This document shows positions 44,852 through 55,361 of a DNA stretch of 64,000 nucleotides, piece by piece. Source of the DNA: Crocinitomix catalasitica ATCC 23190 (lineage in GTDB: Bacteria; Bacteroidota; Bacteroidia; Flavobacteriales_D; Crocinitomicaceae); NCBI RefSeq assembly GCF_000621625.1, contig NZ_KK211318.1, positions 124,001 to 188,000 of the forward strand. The letters run 5' to 3'. The translations under genes and the position numbers were made by a program. The notes beneath the pieces are model-generated. The model searched no databases. It worked only from the letters and a program-made list of their open reading frames with translations, and was not told where the DNA came from. Numbering within the stretch: position 1 is the first letter of the stretch; each line of letters begins with the position of its first letter.

Positions 44852-45874
44852 TTAAGCCAATGCATCTAAATTCAATTTTTCAGACAGCACTTCACTAAAT
44901 TTTTCTTTGTCATCGATTGAGACTGCAAGGTGCTGGTATTTACGTTTTATACCGAATAAACCGTGTATGGTTCCTTGGTCAGTTAAGTGCAATAGTATAT
45001 TATAATCATTGAAGACTATTTTTTGATAGGATTTATCATCTGCTGGCAAATCCTTCGTTGTCAATTCGAATGATTGAATAGATTGATAGGGAATTATTGT
45101 TTTTAGAAAAATTCCGAACCGAAAAACAATGGTGTTTTCTTTAAATTGAATAGGGGTACGTGGAATGGATTTTATGAGTCCGAAAATCTGAAAAATCCCG
45201 TAAATACTAATGCCTGAAAATATCCAAGCTGCTGTTATACTCCAAGAGTGTAATAAAAGATGCAAAGCAAATAATTCAATGAATGCAACGAATAACAAAA
45301 CGATTAATATAGCGAGGATTCCACTGTTTTTATGGTAAGTAAATTCGTTAGCTGAATACTTTGGTTTATTCCATTTATAGAAGGCATAATAGAACATGCC
45401 GACTTCAATGGCTACAGCGGAAGCTACTTTTTTAGGGAATTGTTTAGATACTGCCAATTCGAGGGTGTCAATAAAGTTAAGTTGTTCCTTTTTATTGACT
45501 TGATAATGTTTCCGGATTTTTAATATTTGAATGAGGATTACACTTGCAATTAACAATTCAATAAAGGGTAGGATATAGGTTATAATGAAGTTTAAAGCAG
45601 CTTGATTTTCTTTTGGGATAAATATGAAACTCAGGACTAAACCAAGTACAAAAAACGGTGTAATTGTAAATTTTGAAATATTTGATTTACGAATGAGCAA
45701 AAAGTAAACTAACGGGGATAATAAAACAAGATCTAAAGTGATTCCTAAAGCTAAAAGATTCGAATCCTCTTGAAAAAACGAGATGTTTACGGCTAAGAGT
45801 ACCGAACTTAGGATAATTAATAATGGTATGCCAAATCGATAAATATTGGGATGAATCAGTAACAAATATTTCAT
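44852..45874 (-). CDS. polytopic membrane protein with PH-like C-terminal domain
   Basis: The 340-aa protein has about seven hydrophobic segments, in two clusters (about 12-120 and 183-235). It ends in a soluble domain of about 90 residues that begins FKENTIVFRFGIFLKTIIPYQSIQSFEL, which is reminiscent of bacterial PH-like domains. I do not recognise the family. It is transcribed alone, divergent from the glycosyltransferase at 45973. Confidence 0.5.
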   Translation of the reverse strand: MKYLLLIHPNIYRFGIPLLIILSSVLLAVNISFFQEDSNLLALGITLDLVLLSPLVYFLLIRKSNISKFTITPFFVLGLVLSFIFIPKENQAALNFIITYILPFIELLIASVILIQILKIRKHYQVNKKEQLNFIDTLELAVSKQFPKKVASAVAIEVGMFYYAFYKWNKPKYSANEFTYHKNSGILAILIVLLFVAFIELFALHLLLHSWSITAAWIFSGISIYGIFQIFGLIKSIPRTPIQFKENTIVFRFGIFLKTIIPYQSIQSFELTTKDLPADDKSYQKIVFNDYNILLHLTDQGTIHGLFGIKRKYQHLAVSIDDKEKFSEVLSEKLNLDALA

Positions 45875-45972
45875 GTTTTTCTTTATTTTTTATGACTTAA
45901 AAATAACTCTTTAGTGAAATTCGATGTTTTTGTAAAGATAGTGTTATTTTTAGGCTTTTAAAGACGATTATA

Positions 45973-46698
45973 ATGACAATCAACAAACTTTCCATCATCA
46001 TTCCAGTTTTTAATGAAGGGCCAACCATTCATTTGATTTTAGATAAAATAAAAGAAGTTGAATTGGCTGGGAATATTAAAAAGGAATTGATTATTGTGAA
46101 TGATTTTTCTACAGATAACACGAAGGAATCAATCATGGCTTATATTGCGGGGCATCCTGATTATAATATTCAGTATTTTGAGCACGAGGAAAATAAAGGA
46201 AAAGGAGCTGCTTTACACACTGGTATTTCAAAGGCGACTGGCGAATATTTAGTCATTCAAGATGCAGATTTGGAATATGATCCGAATGAATATAATGACT
46301 TATTAAAGCCAATATTATTAGGCTTTGCGGATGTTGTTTACGGTTCCCGTTTTATTGGTGGTAATCCACATCGTGTATTGTTTTATTGGCACAGTATTGG
46401 GAATAAATTTTTAACGTCTTTATCAAATATGTTTTCTAACCTTAATATAACGGATATGGAAACCTGTTATAAAATGTTTAAAACAGACATCATTCAAGGT
46501 ATAAAACTCAAAGAAAACCGTTTTGGATTTGAACCGGAAGTAACAGCTAAAATTTCGCGTATTCCTAAAATTCGAATTTATGAAGTAGGGATTTCTTATT
46601 ATGGAAGAACTTACGAAGAGGGGAAGAAAATTGGATGGAAAGATGGATTTAGAGCCATTTATTGTATTCTAAAATACGGACTCTTCCGTTCAAAATAG
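45973..46698 (+). CDS. family 2 glycosyltransferase (DPM1-like)
   Basis: The 241-aa single-domain GT2 enzyme has the nucleotide-binding strand [17 protein letters not shown] at 6-22. [12 protein letters not shown] follows at about 41-52, [10 protein letters not shown] near 77-86 and the DxD motif in QDADLEYDP near 96-104. This layout is that of dolichyl-/polyprenyl-phosphate mannose synthases, which load a sugar on a lipid carrier in the cytoplasm. It has no transmembrane anchor. The flippase at 4442 is too distant to be linked by sequence alone. Confidence 0.9.
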   Translation: MTINKLSIIIPVFNEGPTIHLILDKIKEVELAGNIKKELIIVNDFSTDNTKESIMAYIAGHPDYNIQYFEHEENKGKGAALHTGISKATGEYLVIQDADLEYDPNEYNDLLKPILLGFADVVYGSRFIGGNPHRVLFYWHSIGNKFLTSLSNMFSNLNITDMETCYKMFKTDIIQGIKLKENRFGFEPEVTAKISRIPKIRIYEVGISYYGRTYEEGKKIGWKDGFRAIYCILKYGLFRSK

Positions 46699-46699
46699 T

Positions 46700-47236
46700 T
46701 TATGCTGAAAATAGGTCTTTTGGCCCAGCAACTTCACGTTCGAGATTTAGTAAAAATCTTTTGCGATCAATTCCACCAGCATAACCAGTTAAACTTCCGT
46801 CAGATCCTATAATTCTGTGACAAGGAATGATAATGGCTAATTTGTTTTTCCCATTTGCAGTTGCTACTGCTCGAATAGCATTGGGCTCGCCAATAGATTC
46901 AGTCTGCTCGAGATAGGATCTAGTTTCGGCATAAGGAACAGATTTGAGTGATTCCCAAACACTGACTTGAAAATCCGTTCCAATCAATAAAGTTGGAACA
47001 GTGAATTTTTGTAATTTTCCTTTAAAATAATCGTGTAGTTCTTTGTGTAGTAATAGTAAATGATCATTTTCATCATCAAGAATTTCAGATTTAAAATAAT
47101 CCTTTAGTGATGCAATTTCCTCTTTCAACTCTTTACGCTCTGCAAATTCTAACAAACAAATTCCATCATCTGTTGCAAGTCCGTACATTTCACCAATCGG
47201 TGTACTAAAATTAGCAGTGTAAAGCGTTGATTTCAT
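46700..47236 (-). CDS. ogt: methylated-DNA-protein cysteine methyltransferase
   Basis: The 178-aa protein has an N-terminal RNase-H-like fold followed by the helix-turn-helix (FQVSVWESLKSVPYAETRSY, about 89-108). The active-site motif IPCHRI has its alkyl-accepting Cys at 139, with the usual YAGG(L/I)xRK after it. It repairs O6-methylguanine by irreversible transfer to that Cys. It ends 1 bp from the convergent glycosyltransferase stop, and its start is 2 bp from the SDR gene stop upstream. Confidence 0.95.
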   Translation of the reverse strand: MKSTLYTANFSTPIGEMYGLATDDGICLLEFAERKELKEEIASLKDYFKSEILDDENDHLLLLHKELHDYFKGKLQKFTVPTLLIGTDFQVSVWESLKSVPYAETRSYLEQTESIGEPNAIRAVATANGKNKLAIIIPCHRIIGSDGSLTGYAGGIDRKRFLLNLEREVAGPKDLFSA

Positions 47237-47238
47237 AT

Positions 47239-48000
47239 TTATTCATTTCTGTGAATGACATAACTATTTGCCTGAGCCAATGAAGTTAACACTAAATCAT
47301 TAATACACAAATGATCGGGCAGGGTAGTTGTATAATAAATCACTTCAGCGATATCTTCAGCCACCATAGGTTGATAACCTTTATAAGCATTATCTGCACG
47401 TTCAGTATCACCATGGAAACGAACCGTAGAGAATTCAGTATTCGCTGCACCAGGTGCGATTTGTGTCACCTTTATTCCTTCAGGTAATAAATCAATACGC
47501 ATACCTTTAGTTATTGCGTCAACCGCATGTTTTGAAGCACAGTAAACATTGCCGTTTGGATAAACTTCCTTACCAGCAGTTGATCCAATATTAATAATAT
47601 GTCCTTTTTTATTTGCGGTCATGGTTGGAATGATTGCTTTGGATACAAAAAGTAATCCTTTGACGTTGGTGTCGATCATTTTCTCCCAATCTTCAGTACT
47701 TCCTTCTTGAATTGGTTCTAAACCACTTGCTAATCCCGCATTATTGATCAAAATATCAATATTTTTCCACCATTCTGGTAGACTTGCAATTGCTTCTGTA
47801 ACGGCTTGCTCATCTCGAACATCAAAACAGAGTGGTAAAACTTGTGTACCGTATGAACTTTCTATGCCTTTTTGCAACGCTATTAAACGCTCATTTCTTC
47901 GACCAGTAATGATAATGTTGTGGCCATTTTGAGCGAATAATTTGGCAGTAGCTTCACCAAAACCAGATGTTGCTCCAGTAATAAATACGGTTTTTTTCAT
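47239..48000 (-). CDS. SDR-family oxidoreductase (YdfG-like)
   Basis: The 253-aa protein is a classical short-chain dehydrogenase. It has TGATSGFG at 8-15 for NAD(P), NNAG at about 87-90, Ser at about 141 and YCASK (Tyr near 154, Lys near 158) as the catalytic set, plus PGAANTEF at the C-terminal side. This resembles YdfG 3-hydroxy acid dehydrogenase (serine/malonic semialdehyde). The substrate is only presumed. It precedes ogt, 2 bp away. Confidence 0.88.
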   Translation of the reverse strand: MKKTVFITGATSGFGEATAKLFAQNGHNIIITGRRNERLIALQKGIESSYGTQVLPLCFDVRDEQAVTEAIASLPEWWKNIDILINNAGLASGLEPIQEGSTEDWEKMIDTNVKGLLFVSKAIIPTMTANKKGHIINIGSTAGKEVYPNGNVYCASKHAVDAITKGMRIDLLPEGIKVTQIAPGAANTEFSTVRFHGDTERADNAYKGYQPMVAEDIAEVIYYTTTLPDHLCINDLVLTSLAQANSYVIHRNE

Positions 48001-48215
48001 ACGCTCAAATTTACAGAAAATAGCAATGACGATATGTTAATTTATTCCTAAAAAGATAGACAGATTACATTATTTAAATTAAAGAACTGAACTTGAAATG
48101 AATGTAAATAATAATGGATTAGGATTATTTATCAAATCAATATCTAACGTTTTATCCCTCTTAAAAATTGATTTTTAACGTGTGATACTTAACTTAGCCA
48201 TTCAAAAATAAAATT

Positions 48216-48992
48216 ATGAGTTCAATACTATTCAACATAGAAAATAACGTTGGTATCATTCGATTAAATAGACCGAATGTATTCAATAGTTTTAACAAAG
48301 AAATGGCAAAATCAATGCAATCTATTTTAGATGATTGTGATGAAAATGCTGAAGTTCGAGCAATTTATATCATTGGAGAAGGAAAAGCATTTTGTGCCGG
48401 TCAAGATTTGCAAGAGGTGACTGATCCTGACGGACCAGATTTGACATCGATTGTAAGGGAGCATTATAATCCGATAATAGAGCGTATTAGAAATATTGAA
48501 AAACCGGTTGTAGCTGCTGTTAATGGAGTAGCGGCGGGCGCAGGTGCGAATATTGCATTGGCTTGTGATATTTGTGTAGCCACTGCTTCAGCAAGCTTTA
48601 TTCAAGCTTTCAGTAAAATTGGCTTAATTCCAGATTCTGGTGGAACATTTTTCTTACCGAGATTGGTTGGATTTCAACGTGCCACTGCATTGATGATGTT
48701 GGGTGATAAAGTTGGAGCACAAGAAGCACAAGAAATGGGCATGATCTATAAAGCTTTTTCTGACGAAGAATTTGCTGCGTCATCATTAAAAATAGCTGAG
48801 AAATTGGCGAAGATGCCAACAAAAGGTTTAGGCTGGACAAAGAGAGCTTTGAATGTTTCTATGATTAGTGATTTAACAACACAATTAAAGACAGAAGAGG
48901 AATTACAGTCTGCTGCAGGTCAAACACATGATTATAACGAAGGTGTTGCTGCATTTTTAGAGAAAAGAAAACCAGAATTTAAAGGAGAATAA
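48216..48992 (+). CDS. paaG: enoyl-CoA hydratase/isomerase, PaaG-like
   Basis: The 258-aa crotonase-fold enzyme has the oxyanion segment AFCAGQDL at 58-64 and the second one GVAAGAGANIALACD near 105-119. PaaG isomerises 2-(1,2-epoxy-1,2-dihydrophenyl)acetyl-CoA in phenylacetate breakdown, and GQDL and its size favour that subgroup. It is followed after 1 bp by a 3-hydroxyacyl-CoA dehydrogenase gene, as in paa clusters. No paaABCDE or paaZ gene is in the window, so a generic beta-oxidation role is also possible. Confidence 0.8.
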   Translation: MSSILFNIENNVGIIRLNRPNVFNSFNKEMAKSMQSILDDCDENAEVRAIYIIGEGKAFCAGQDLQEVTDPDGPDLTSIVREHYNPIIERIRNIEKPVVAAVNGVAAGAGANIALACDICVATASASFIQAFSKIGLIPDSGGTFFLPRLVGFQRATALMMLGDKVGAQEAQEMGMIYKAFSDEEFAASSLKIAEKLAKMPTKGLGWTKRALNVSMISDLTTQLKTEEELQSAAGQTHDYNEGVAAFLEKRKPEFKGE

Positions 48993-48993
48993 G

Positions 48994-50154
48994 ATGATAA
49001 AAGTTGGAATTATAGGTGCTGGTTCGATGGGGTCAGGTATTGCACAAGTTGCGTCACAATCGGGGCATGAGGTGGTATTATTTGATACAAATGAAGAGCA
49101 ATTGTTAAAAGCAAAAGTGCAATTGGCAAAGATAATGGCACGTTTGGTTGAGAAGGAGAAAATTGATCGAGCAACAGCTGATGGAATTGAATCTCGAATT
49201 GTATACATTTCAGATATGAAAGGTTTTGCTGGAGCAGGACTTATTATTGAAGCGATTATTGAAAATTTAGAAATTAAAAAATCAGTATTCAAACAATTAG
49301 AAGGGATTGTTGATGACAATTGTATTTTGGCGTCAAATACGTCTTCCTTATCTATTGCATCAATCGCAGCGGCATGTGAAAAGTCTGACCGTGTAATTGG
49401 AATTCATTTTTTCAATCCTGCACCATTAATGCCATTGGTTGAAATTATTCCAGCAGTGCAAACTTCTGAAGCAACAACTAATTCGGCAAGAGCATTAATA
49501 GATTCGTGGAAAAAAGTGACGGTATTGGCAAAAGATACACCAGGTTTTATCGTGAATCGTGTAGCGAGACCATTCTATGGTGAAGCTTTAAAGATTTATG
49601 AAGAAGGAATTGCTGATTTTGCAACAATTGATTGGGCAATGACAACATTGGGAGGTTTTAGAATGGGACCTTTTACTTTAATGGATTATATCGGTAATGA
49701 TATAAATTATACAGTAACTGAAACGGTATTCGCTGCTTTTTATTATGATGGAAGATATCGTCCTTCATTTACTCAGAAACGTCATTCTGAAGCAGGATGG
49801 TTAGGACGCAAATCGGGTAGGGGGTATTATAATTATGCTGAAGGAGCAGAAGTAATTCAACCAAATGAAGATAAGGTAGTAGGAGAAGTAATTTTAAATA
49901 GAATTCTAGTATTATTAATCAATGAAGCGATAGATGCTGTATTCTTAAATATTGCTTCGGCAAAGGATGTTGACTTGGCGATGACCAAAGGTGTAAATTA
50001 TCCTAAAGGATTATTAGCTTGGGGAAATGAGATTGGGTTAGAATATGTATTGAATCAATTAGATACTTTATACGATGCTTATCGTGACGAAAAATATAGA
50101 GCAAGTGTATTATTAAGAAGAATGGTTGCACAAAAAGAAACATTCGATCTTTAA
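48994..50154 (+). CDS. paaH: 3-hydroxyacyl-CoA dehydrogenase, PaaH-like
   Basis: The 386-aa enzyme begins with the NAD-binding motif GAGSMG at 8-13. It includes ASNTSSLSI (about 111-119) and the HFFNPAPLMPLVEII catalytic-loop region (His near 136, Asn near 139). The C-terminal dimerisation domain has GPFTLMDYIGND. PaaH oxidises 3-hydroxyadipyl-CoA; a 3-hydroxybutyryl-CoA role is a close alternative. The length is longer than the 280-aa basic form but normal for the Bacteroidota PaaH type. A terminator follows. Confidence 0.85.
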   Translation: MIKVGIIGAGSMGSGIAQVASQSGHEVVLFDTNEEQLLKAKVQLAKIMARLVEKEKIDRATADGIESRIVYISDMKGFAGAGLIIEAIIENLEIKKSVFKQLEGIVDDNCILASNTSSLSIASIAAACEKSDRVIGIHFFNPAPLMPLVEIIPAVQTSEATTNSARALIDSWKKVTVLAKDTPGFIVNRVARPFYGEALKIYEEGIADFATIDWAMTTLGGFRMGPFTLMDYIGNDINYTVTETVFAAFYYDGRYRPSFTQKRHSEAGWLGRKSGRGYYNYAEGAEVIQPNEDKVVGEVILNRILVLLINEAIDAVFLNIASAKDVDLAMTKGVNYPKGLLAWGNEIGLEYVLNQLDTLYDAYRDEKYRASVLLRRMVAQKETFDL

Positions 50155-50175
50155 GAAAAACGATTAAATACAAAT

Positions 50176-50206
50176 CCCTTTGCCTATTAGTGAAGGGCTT
50201 TTTTTA
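50176..50206 (+). terminator. terminator after paaH
   Basis: ccctt and aaggg pair across a 12-nt loop, followed by seven T; it lies 22 bp past the stop. Confidence 0.65.
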
Positions 50207-50260
50207 TGTCCAAACCTTTCTAGTTTGGAGCGAAATTATATGACAAGTTACTGTATAAAA

Positions 50261-50293
50261 AAAGGGCGTCCATCGAATGATGAACGCCCTTTA
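50261..50293 (-). terminator. terminator of the BNR-propeller gene
   Basis: aaagggcgt pairs with acgcccttt, with an inner catc/gatg stem. On the minus strand it is followed by a long T-run. Confidence 0.85.
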
Positions 50294-50310
50294 TATTATA
50301 GTTAGACTAA

Positions 50311-53300
50311 TTATTTCTTAATAAACTTCGTAGTAGAAGTTGAAGAACCAGTTGTTAATCTTACGATATACGTTCCAGTTGTTAATTGATCTACACCGAA
50401 TTTAATTAAATTATTTCCAGCTGATAAGTTTTCTTTTTGTATTTCAAGAACAACTTGACCATTTAAGTTAAACACTTGAACTGTTGCTTTTGCATCACTT
50501 TCTAAGTCAAAAGAAATTGTAGCATCAGAAACTGCGGGATTTGGATAAAGTAATAGATTAGATTTGAACTCATCTTCTCTATCAGCGATTGGTTTAGTTG
50601 TACCTAAGAAAGTACTAGTACTCCAGATTCCACGTCCATGTGTTCCAATGTAAATCTCACCTGGTCTATAACAACCTTCATCCCACGTTCTCCAGTTTTG
50701 TCCGATGTCATGTACTGGTGTATTACCGAAGTCACCAGAAACATTTTCCCAAGATGAACCACCTGTTTCAGTAGCATATACTCCGAATTCAGTAGCTACA
50801 AGCATTGTATTTGGATCATTTCTTTCAATTACAATACCATAACAAGGAATTCCAGCCGGGAAATTCATGTCAGACCATGAAGAGCTTACAGCAGCAGCTA
50901 CTCCTGTTGCAATTGTTGTCTCTAATACTCTTTCATCTTCACCAAATAGACCCAATGAAACAGCTAAATGATCAGGATCATCAATCGCTCCACTCGCAAT
51001 ACCAGTTACTGGAGCTCCACTGAAATTACCAATTCTTTCGAAAGAAGTAATCTGTGTATGGTCAGTTTCTCTAATATCCATTAAAGTATCAACACCAGCT
51101 TCAGGTGAATAAATACCGTTATAACCAGTTAAACGATAAAGTTGTCCATTCCATGTACCAGCGAATAAGTAATCGCCATCTTTAGAGAATTCTAATGTTG
51201 AAACCGCTGATAAACCATCCGCAACTAAAATCCAATCCTCTCTAGGAGCAGAGAATCTTAATGCATTTCTTGTCATCCATATACCTTGGCCGTCACCTAA
51301 TCCAAGAGCAAACCATGATTGGTAAGGATCTTGTACTGTTAATGTATCCCAAGAGATATTTGATAAATGCGTTTTATCACCCATGTCAATTTTCTGACCT
51401 GGACGATCAGGATTACTTCCATAATAATGATCTTTAGCATAGATAGAGTCAATAATAATTGTATCATTTAAAGCAACAATTAATAAACTATCACCAAGAT
51501 CTAAATCTGGAGCACCTGAAATAAATGAAAATTCAACAATATCTAAATTAAATTCAGCACCAGTTAAAAGATCTCTTACAACTGGATCATCTTCAGTTAA
51601 TGAAGGATCAAAATAAAGTGTATCGTCAAATACTACATCAATAGGTGAAGTGTAATTAATGATCATTTGAGAAGTCATAGAAGGTACTTCTACATTCTCA
51701 CCTGTTTCATAAGCACGTTGTGGGATAAATTTAATTGAATCTTCAGATGCTAAATCGTTAGGATTTTCCCATAATTCAATTACCGTATAAAAGCTACCAC
51801 AACCAGTTCCACCAATCATACCAGTAACACAACCATATTCTGATTCTAAATCAGGACCAAAAGTAGAAGCATTTGCACCTCTATCATTTGATCTGTACAT
51901 AGAAGCAAAATAAACAGTACCAAAAGCTAAGTTTCTATTGATAAAAGAAATGTCAGCTGTAAAACCGTCACCGCCACCATATCTTTTATGTTCAGACCAA
52001 GTTGAATTATCGTGATAATTAACTGTAGTACCATTATCTTGAGCTCCACCAATTACGTCTCCATGAGCAGAGAAGCCCATTGCATAAAATTGTGTTACGT
52101 TATATCCTCTGTTTGCATGGTGAAAATCTGGATCAATAGAAGTCTTTGCGTTGTCAGAAAAAGAAATACCTCCATCATTACCAATATAAAGTCTACCTAA
52201 ATTATCCCAAACCATTTCGTGGTTATCAGCGTGCACATATTTAAAACTTGTTGGAGAGTAAAACCATTGTGATACTCTTTTCCAGTTAACAGTACCTAAA
52301 GCCCATGTATAACAATCAATACCACCTAATAAAATTCTATTTGGTGAACCAGGTACTACAGTAATAATATTATCGTAAGTACCTTGACCATTTCCTCCTG
52401 AAGAGAATGGAGCGAATGTTCCAGGTAAAGGACCTGTTACTTGATTATGACCTGGAGCAATTAATGACCAGTTCATTCCATTATCAGCCGAACGGTATAC
52501 GCCAGTTAAAAAACTTGAAGCGGCAGAACAATAAACAACGTAGTTTCCGTCTAATCGCTCATGAGAAATAGCATATTCAAATCTTGAACCTGATGTTCCT
52601 ATTGGATTTGGTAAATCTCCGTCACTTCTGTCTGAGAAAGTAACACCACCATCAGTTGATACATAAGTTTTTGTTCCAGCACCAGCATTTACAACAAGTA
52701 AAGTTCCATCTTTAGAGATAGCTAACGAAGTACAAGTACCACCGCCAATACCACCATCAATATCATATAAAACATCTGTAACTGGATCGTATTTTTTTAA
52801 ACCATCATTTGTTGCCATCCAAACGATATTATTAACATCGTCAGAAACAATTTCGTTGATAAATGTAAAATCTTCAGTTCCAGGAATTACTGACCATGAT
52901 AAATCTGCTGCTCTTTTATAAACACCATCACCATTAGCGCCAGAATCAACTGAACCAGATGTTCCAGAAACTCTTTCTTGTAAATGACCTGTAGCCACGT
53001 ATAAAACTCCGTCAGGTGTTTGACAAATAGAAGAGATAGCAAGATTAGAAGTAAACTCCTCAACTCTTGTCCAGTTATTTGCACGAGTAACCGACTCAAA
53101 TAACCCTCCAGAAACAGATCCCGCATAAATATGCCCTTGATTCGTTCTGTCTATAGCAATAGCTCTTGTTCTACCACCAATATTGTCTGGACCTTCATCA
53201 ATCCAATTAAATGTTGCTCTATTTTGAGGAATAGCATTAGCTTGAGCTCTAATTCTTTCCCAATTTTCTTTTGAAACGTCACCTTTCATCAATTCGTATA

Positions 53301-53466
53301 ATTCGAATCTTTCTCCAAGGGTAGGATTGGCAAATTCAGCAGTAGCTCTAGGCTGATATGCTCCCTTTTCATCATCAGAGTTAATAAAGAACATGCCTGC
53401 GGCTAATGCCAGTACAGGTAAAGTCCCAAATAGTAATGCTTTTTTCTTCATATTTGTATTTTTCAT
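50311..53466 (-). CDS. BNR/sortilin-like propeller protein with T9SS sorting domain
   Basis: The 1051-aa protein has an N-terminal signal/anchor (KKKALLFGTLPVLALAAGMFF). Propeller blades then span about 90-560, with repeated Asp-box-like strings (VSTDGGVTFSD, RSADNGMNWSL, RSNDRGAN). An acidic insert of about 130 residues (roughly 555-690) separates this from a second set of blades (DGDYLFAGTWNGQLYRL, ATETGGSSWENVSG). The end is a Por secretion tail (LLLYPNPAVSDATISFD, GTYIVRLTTG, KFIKK). Such proteins are large T9SS cargos bound to the surface. No sialidase residues can be named, so binding or unknown hydrolase activity is open. Confidence 0.88.
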   Translation of the reverse strand: MKNTNMKKKALLFGTLPVLALAAGMFFINSDDEKGAYQPRATAEFANPTLGERFELYELMKGDVSKENWERIRAQANAIPQNRATFNWIDEGPDNIGGRTRAIAIDRTNQGHIYAGSVSGGLFESVTRANNWTRVEEFTSNLAISSICQTPDGVLYVATGHLQERVSGTSGSVDSGANGDGVYKRAADLSWSVIPGTEDFTFINEIVSDDVNNIVWMATNDGLKKYDPVTDVLYDIDGGIGGGTCTSLAISKDGTLLVVNAGAGTKTYVSTDGGVTFSDRSDGDLPNPIGTSGSRFEYAISHERLDGNYVVYCSAASSFLTGVYRSADNGMNWSLIAPGHNQVTGPLPGTFAPFSSGGNGQGTYDNIITVVPGSPNRILLGGIDCYTWALGTVNWKRVSQWFYSPTSFKYVHADNHEMVWDNLGRLYIGNDGGISFSDNAKTSIDPDFHHANRGYNVTQFYAMGFSAHGDVIGGAQDNGTTVNYHDNSTWSEHKRYGGGDGFTADISFINRNLAFGTVYFASMYRSNDRGANASTFGPDLESEYGCVTGMIGGTGCGSFYTVIELWENPNDLASEDSIKFIPQRAYETGENVEVPSMTSQMIINYTSPIDVVFDDTLYFDPSLTEDDPVVRDLLTGAEFNLDIVEFSFISGAPDLDLGDSLLIVALNDTIIIDSIYAKDHYYGSNPDRPGQKIDMGDKTHLSNISWDTLTVQDPYQSWFALGLGDGQGIWMTRNALRFSAPREDWILVADGLSAVSTLEFSKDGDYLFAGTWNGQLYRLTGYNGIYSPEAGVDTLMDIRETDHTQITSFERIGNFSGAPVTGIASGAIDDPDHLAVSLGLFGEDERVLETTIATGVAAAVSSSWSDMNFPAGIPCYGIVIERNDPNTMLVATEFGVYATETGGSSWENVSGDFGNTPVHDIGQNWRTWDEGCYRPGEIYIGTHGRGIWSTSTFLGTTKPIADREDEFKSNLLLYPNPAVSDATISFDLESDAKATVQVFNLNGQVVLEIQKENLSAGNNLIKFGVDQLTTGTYIVRLTTGSSTSTTKFIKK

Positions 53467-53726
53467 CTAAGCGCGTTTAGAGCGACTAATATACAACTAA
53501 TATCTTAAAACTTATGCGTCGACTATCTTCGAAAACTAAATTTGTTTTGACCCAAATCAGCTGAATACCGACGGCATTAAAGTAATAGCAGAATAATTAT
53601 TTGTACAATACCCACATTTTAAAGCTAATATCGATATTATTTTTTATGTTTCTATAGAGGGATGTATCAATTTCTTACAAAATTATACATCTCTATTATT
53701 TTTAATCTATTAATAGGTAAATTGAT

Positions 53727-54614
53727 TTAGAACAAATGCTTCTCAGCATGATATGACGAACGTACCAATGGTCCACTTTCAACAAATCTGAATCCTTTTT
53801 TCAAAGCATATTCTCTATAAGTATCAAATTGTTCTGGTGTCACAAATTCTACAATCGGTAAATGTTTAGGTGTTGGTTGTAAATATTGTCCCATTGTTAA
53901 AATGTCACAGCCAACATTACTTAAATCATCTATCGTTTCGTAAACTTCAGCCTCGGTTTCTCCTAAGCCAAGCATAATGCCTGATTTAGTTTTCATTCCA
54001 CCTTTTTTTAAACGAACAAGTACCTCAAGGCTTCTATCGTATTTCGCTTGAATTCGAACTTGTTTTGTCAAACGTCGAACAGTTTCCAGATTGTGTGAAA
54101 CAACCTCTGGTCCAACTTTAATAATTTCAGCTAAGTTTTCCCAATGTCCTCCAAAATCAGGGATCAGTGTTTCCATTGTTGTACCAGGACTTTTACGACG
54201 AATAGATTTTACAGTCGCCACCCAAATAGATGCACCTCCATCTTTTAAATCATCGCGATCAACAGAGGTAATTACAGCATGTTTTATTTTCATTAGCTGT
54301 ATTGATTGAGCGACTTTTGCTGGCTCAAATATGTCTGCTTCTAATGGTTTACCGGTCGTAACAGCACAGAATCCACATGAGCGCGTACAAATATTTCCTA
54401 AAATCATAAATGTTGCCGTGCCTTCACCCCAGCATTCACCCATATTAGGACAATTACCACTCTCACAAATAGTATGTAATTTATGCTCGTCTACTAACCC
54501 TCTAACTTTTTTATAATTTTCACCCGTAGGCAATTTTACTCGTAACCAACTTGGTTTTTTTATGCGTACACCACTTTTATTGGTCGTTTCTTTATCTTTT
54601 ACACTTAATTCCAT
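53727..54614 (-). CDS. lipA: lipoyl synthase LipA
   Basis: LipA is a radical-SAM enzyme that inserts two sulfurs into octanoyl groups on E2 and H proteins. The 295-aa protein has the auxiliary-cluster cysteines C50, C55 and C61 ([12 protein letters not shown]). The SAM-cluster motif CTRSCGFC gives C76, C80 and C83. The final RSSYHAEKH region holds the Ser ligand of the auxiliary cluster. All essential residues are present. The next gene upstream ends 6 bp before its start. Confidence 0.96.
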   Translation of the reverse strand: MELSVKDKETTNKSGVRIKKPSWLRVKLPTGENYKKVRGLVDEHKLHTICESGNCPNMGECWGEGTATFMILGNICTRSCGFCAVTTGKPLEADIFEPAKVAQSIQLMKIKHAVITSVDRDDLKDGGASIWVATVKSIRRKSPGTTMETLIPDFGGHWENLAEIIKVGPEVVSHNLETVRRLTKQVRIQAKYDRSLEVLVRLKKGGMKTKSGIMLGLGETEAEVYETIDDLSNVGCDILTMGQYLQPTPKHLPIVEFVTPEQFDTYREYALKKGFRFVESGPLVRSSYHAEKHLF

Positions 54615-54620
54615 TGCACT

Positions 54621-55361
54621 TTAATATAGTTTTTGACCTAAATTGAATTGCAGATATAAAACACCAAAAATGTTTTTGCCTGCATTGTTATTTAATAAAA
54701 CGATAGGACTTCCTGTCATATAATCAATCATAATTCCGACCTCTCCACCACTAATATTATCTTTTTTTGTAGAGAAATTAAAATCAATTCCAAGCTTAGC
54801 AAAGCCACCAACTCTAATTTTAGCTTCGCTTAATCCTTTAAAATAGTTCGATCGAGAGTTAATATTTTCAGTATTGTGTACAGTCGGATCGTACTTTTCG
54901 TCAAGCAGCGGTGAATTGAATTTTTGAATGCGCAGATAAACTGGTTTTAAGATTCCAAAAGATGGGCCAATAGACCATTTTGCCGAAATTTCAATACCTT
55001 CTTCTCTACTGGCTTTGTACATTACGCGCTTTCCGCCATATGTTGGTCGAATATTTACTAGGGATTCAAGTTTACCATAATAATAGCCTCTCGAATTACT
55101 GTTGGGATTGAAAATTTTAAATTCTTTTGGATGACGAATATTCGTAACAGTTAAACTGATTAAATTCTTGTATTTATAATTCTTCTGAAAACCGTAGTCG
55201 AAAGCAAATCCCCAACCTGTTGCTCCGTTATTGGCATTGAAGTTTATGCCAAAGGTATAATCTTTACGCATCACTGTATTGCCATCTTCTTTGTCCAATT
55301 CTTGTGCTATGCCAGTTGACATAACAAAAGTTAAAAGGATACATAAGTATTTTTGAAGCAT
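54621..55361 (-). CDS. outer-membrane beta-barrel protein, hypothetical
   Basis: I start at the ATG at 55361, which opens the signal peptide MLQKYLCILLTFVMSTGIAQ; a start 33 bp upstream would put polar residues ahead of it. The 246-aa protein has alternating strand patterns (YTFGINFNANNGATGWGFAFDYGFQ) and a C-terminal strand VLYLQFNLGQKLY ending in an aromatic, typical of barrel proteins. Function unknown. It lies 6 bp upstream of lipA and is probably co-transcribed. Confidence 0.6.
   Translation of the reverse strand: MLQKYLCILLTFVMSTGIAQELDKEDGNTVMRKDYTFGINFNANNGATGWGFAFDYGFQKNYKYKNLISLTVTNIRHPKEFKIFNPNSNSRGYYYGKLESLVNIRPTYGGKRVMYKASREEGIEISAKWSIGPSFGILKPVYLRIQKFNSPLLDEKYDPTVHNTENINSRSNYFKGLSEAKIRVGGFAKLGIDFNFSTKKDNISGGEVGIMIDYMTGSPIVLLNNNAGKNIFGVLYLQFNLGQKLY

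Noticed and set aside
53655-53700. Possible terminator hairpin after lipA (tagag...ctcta)
   Set aside because: The stem is broken by a two-base bulge, has a 19-nt loop and gives no T-run on the lipA strand.
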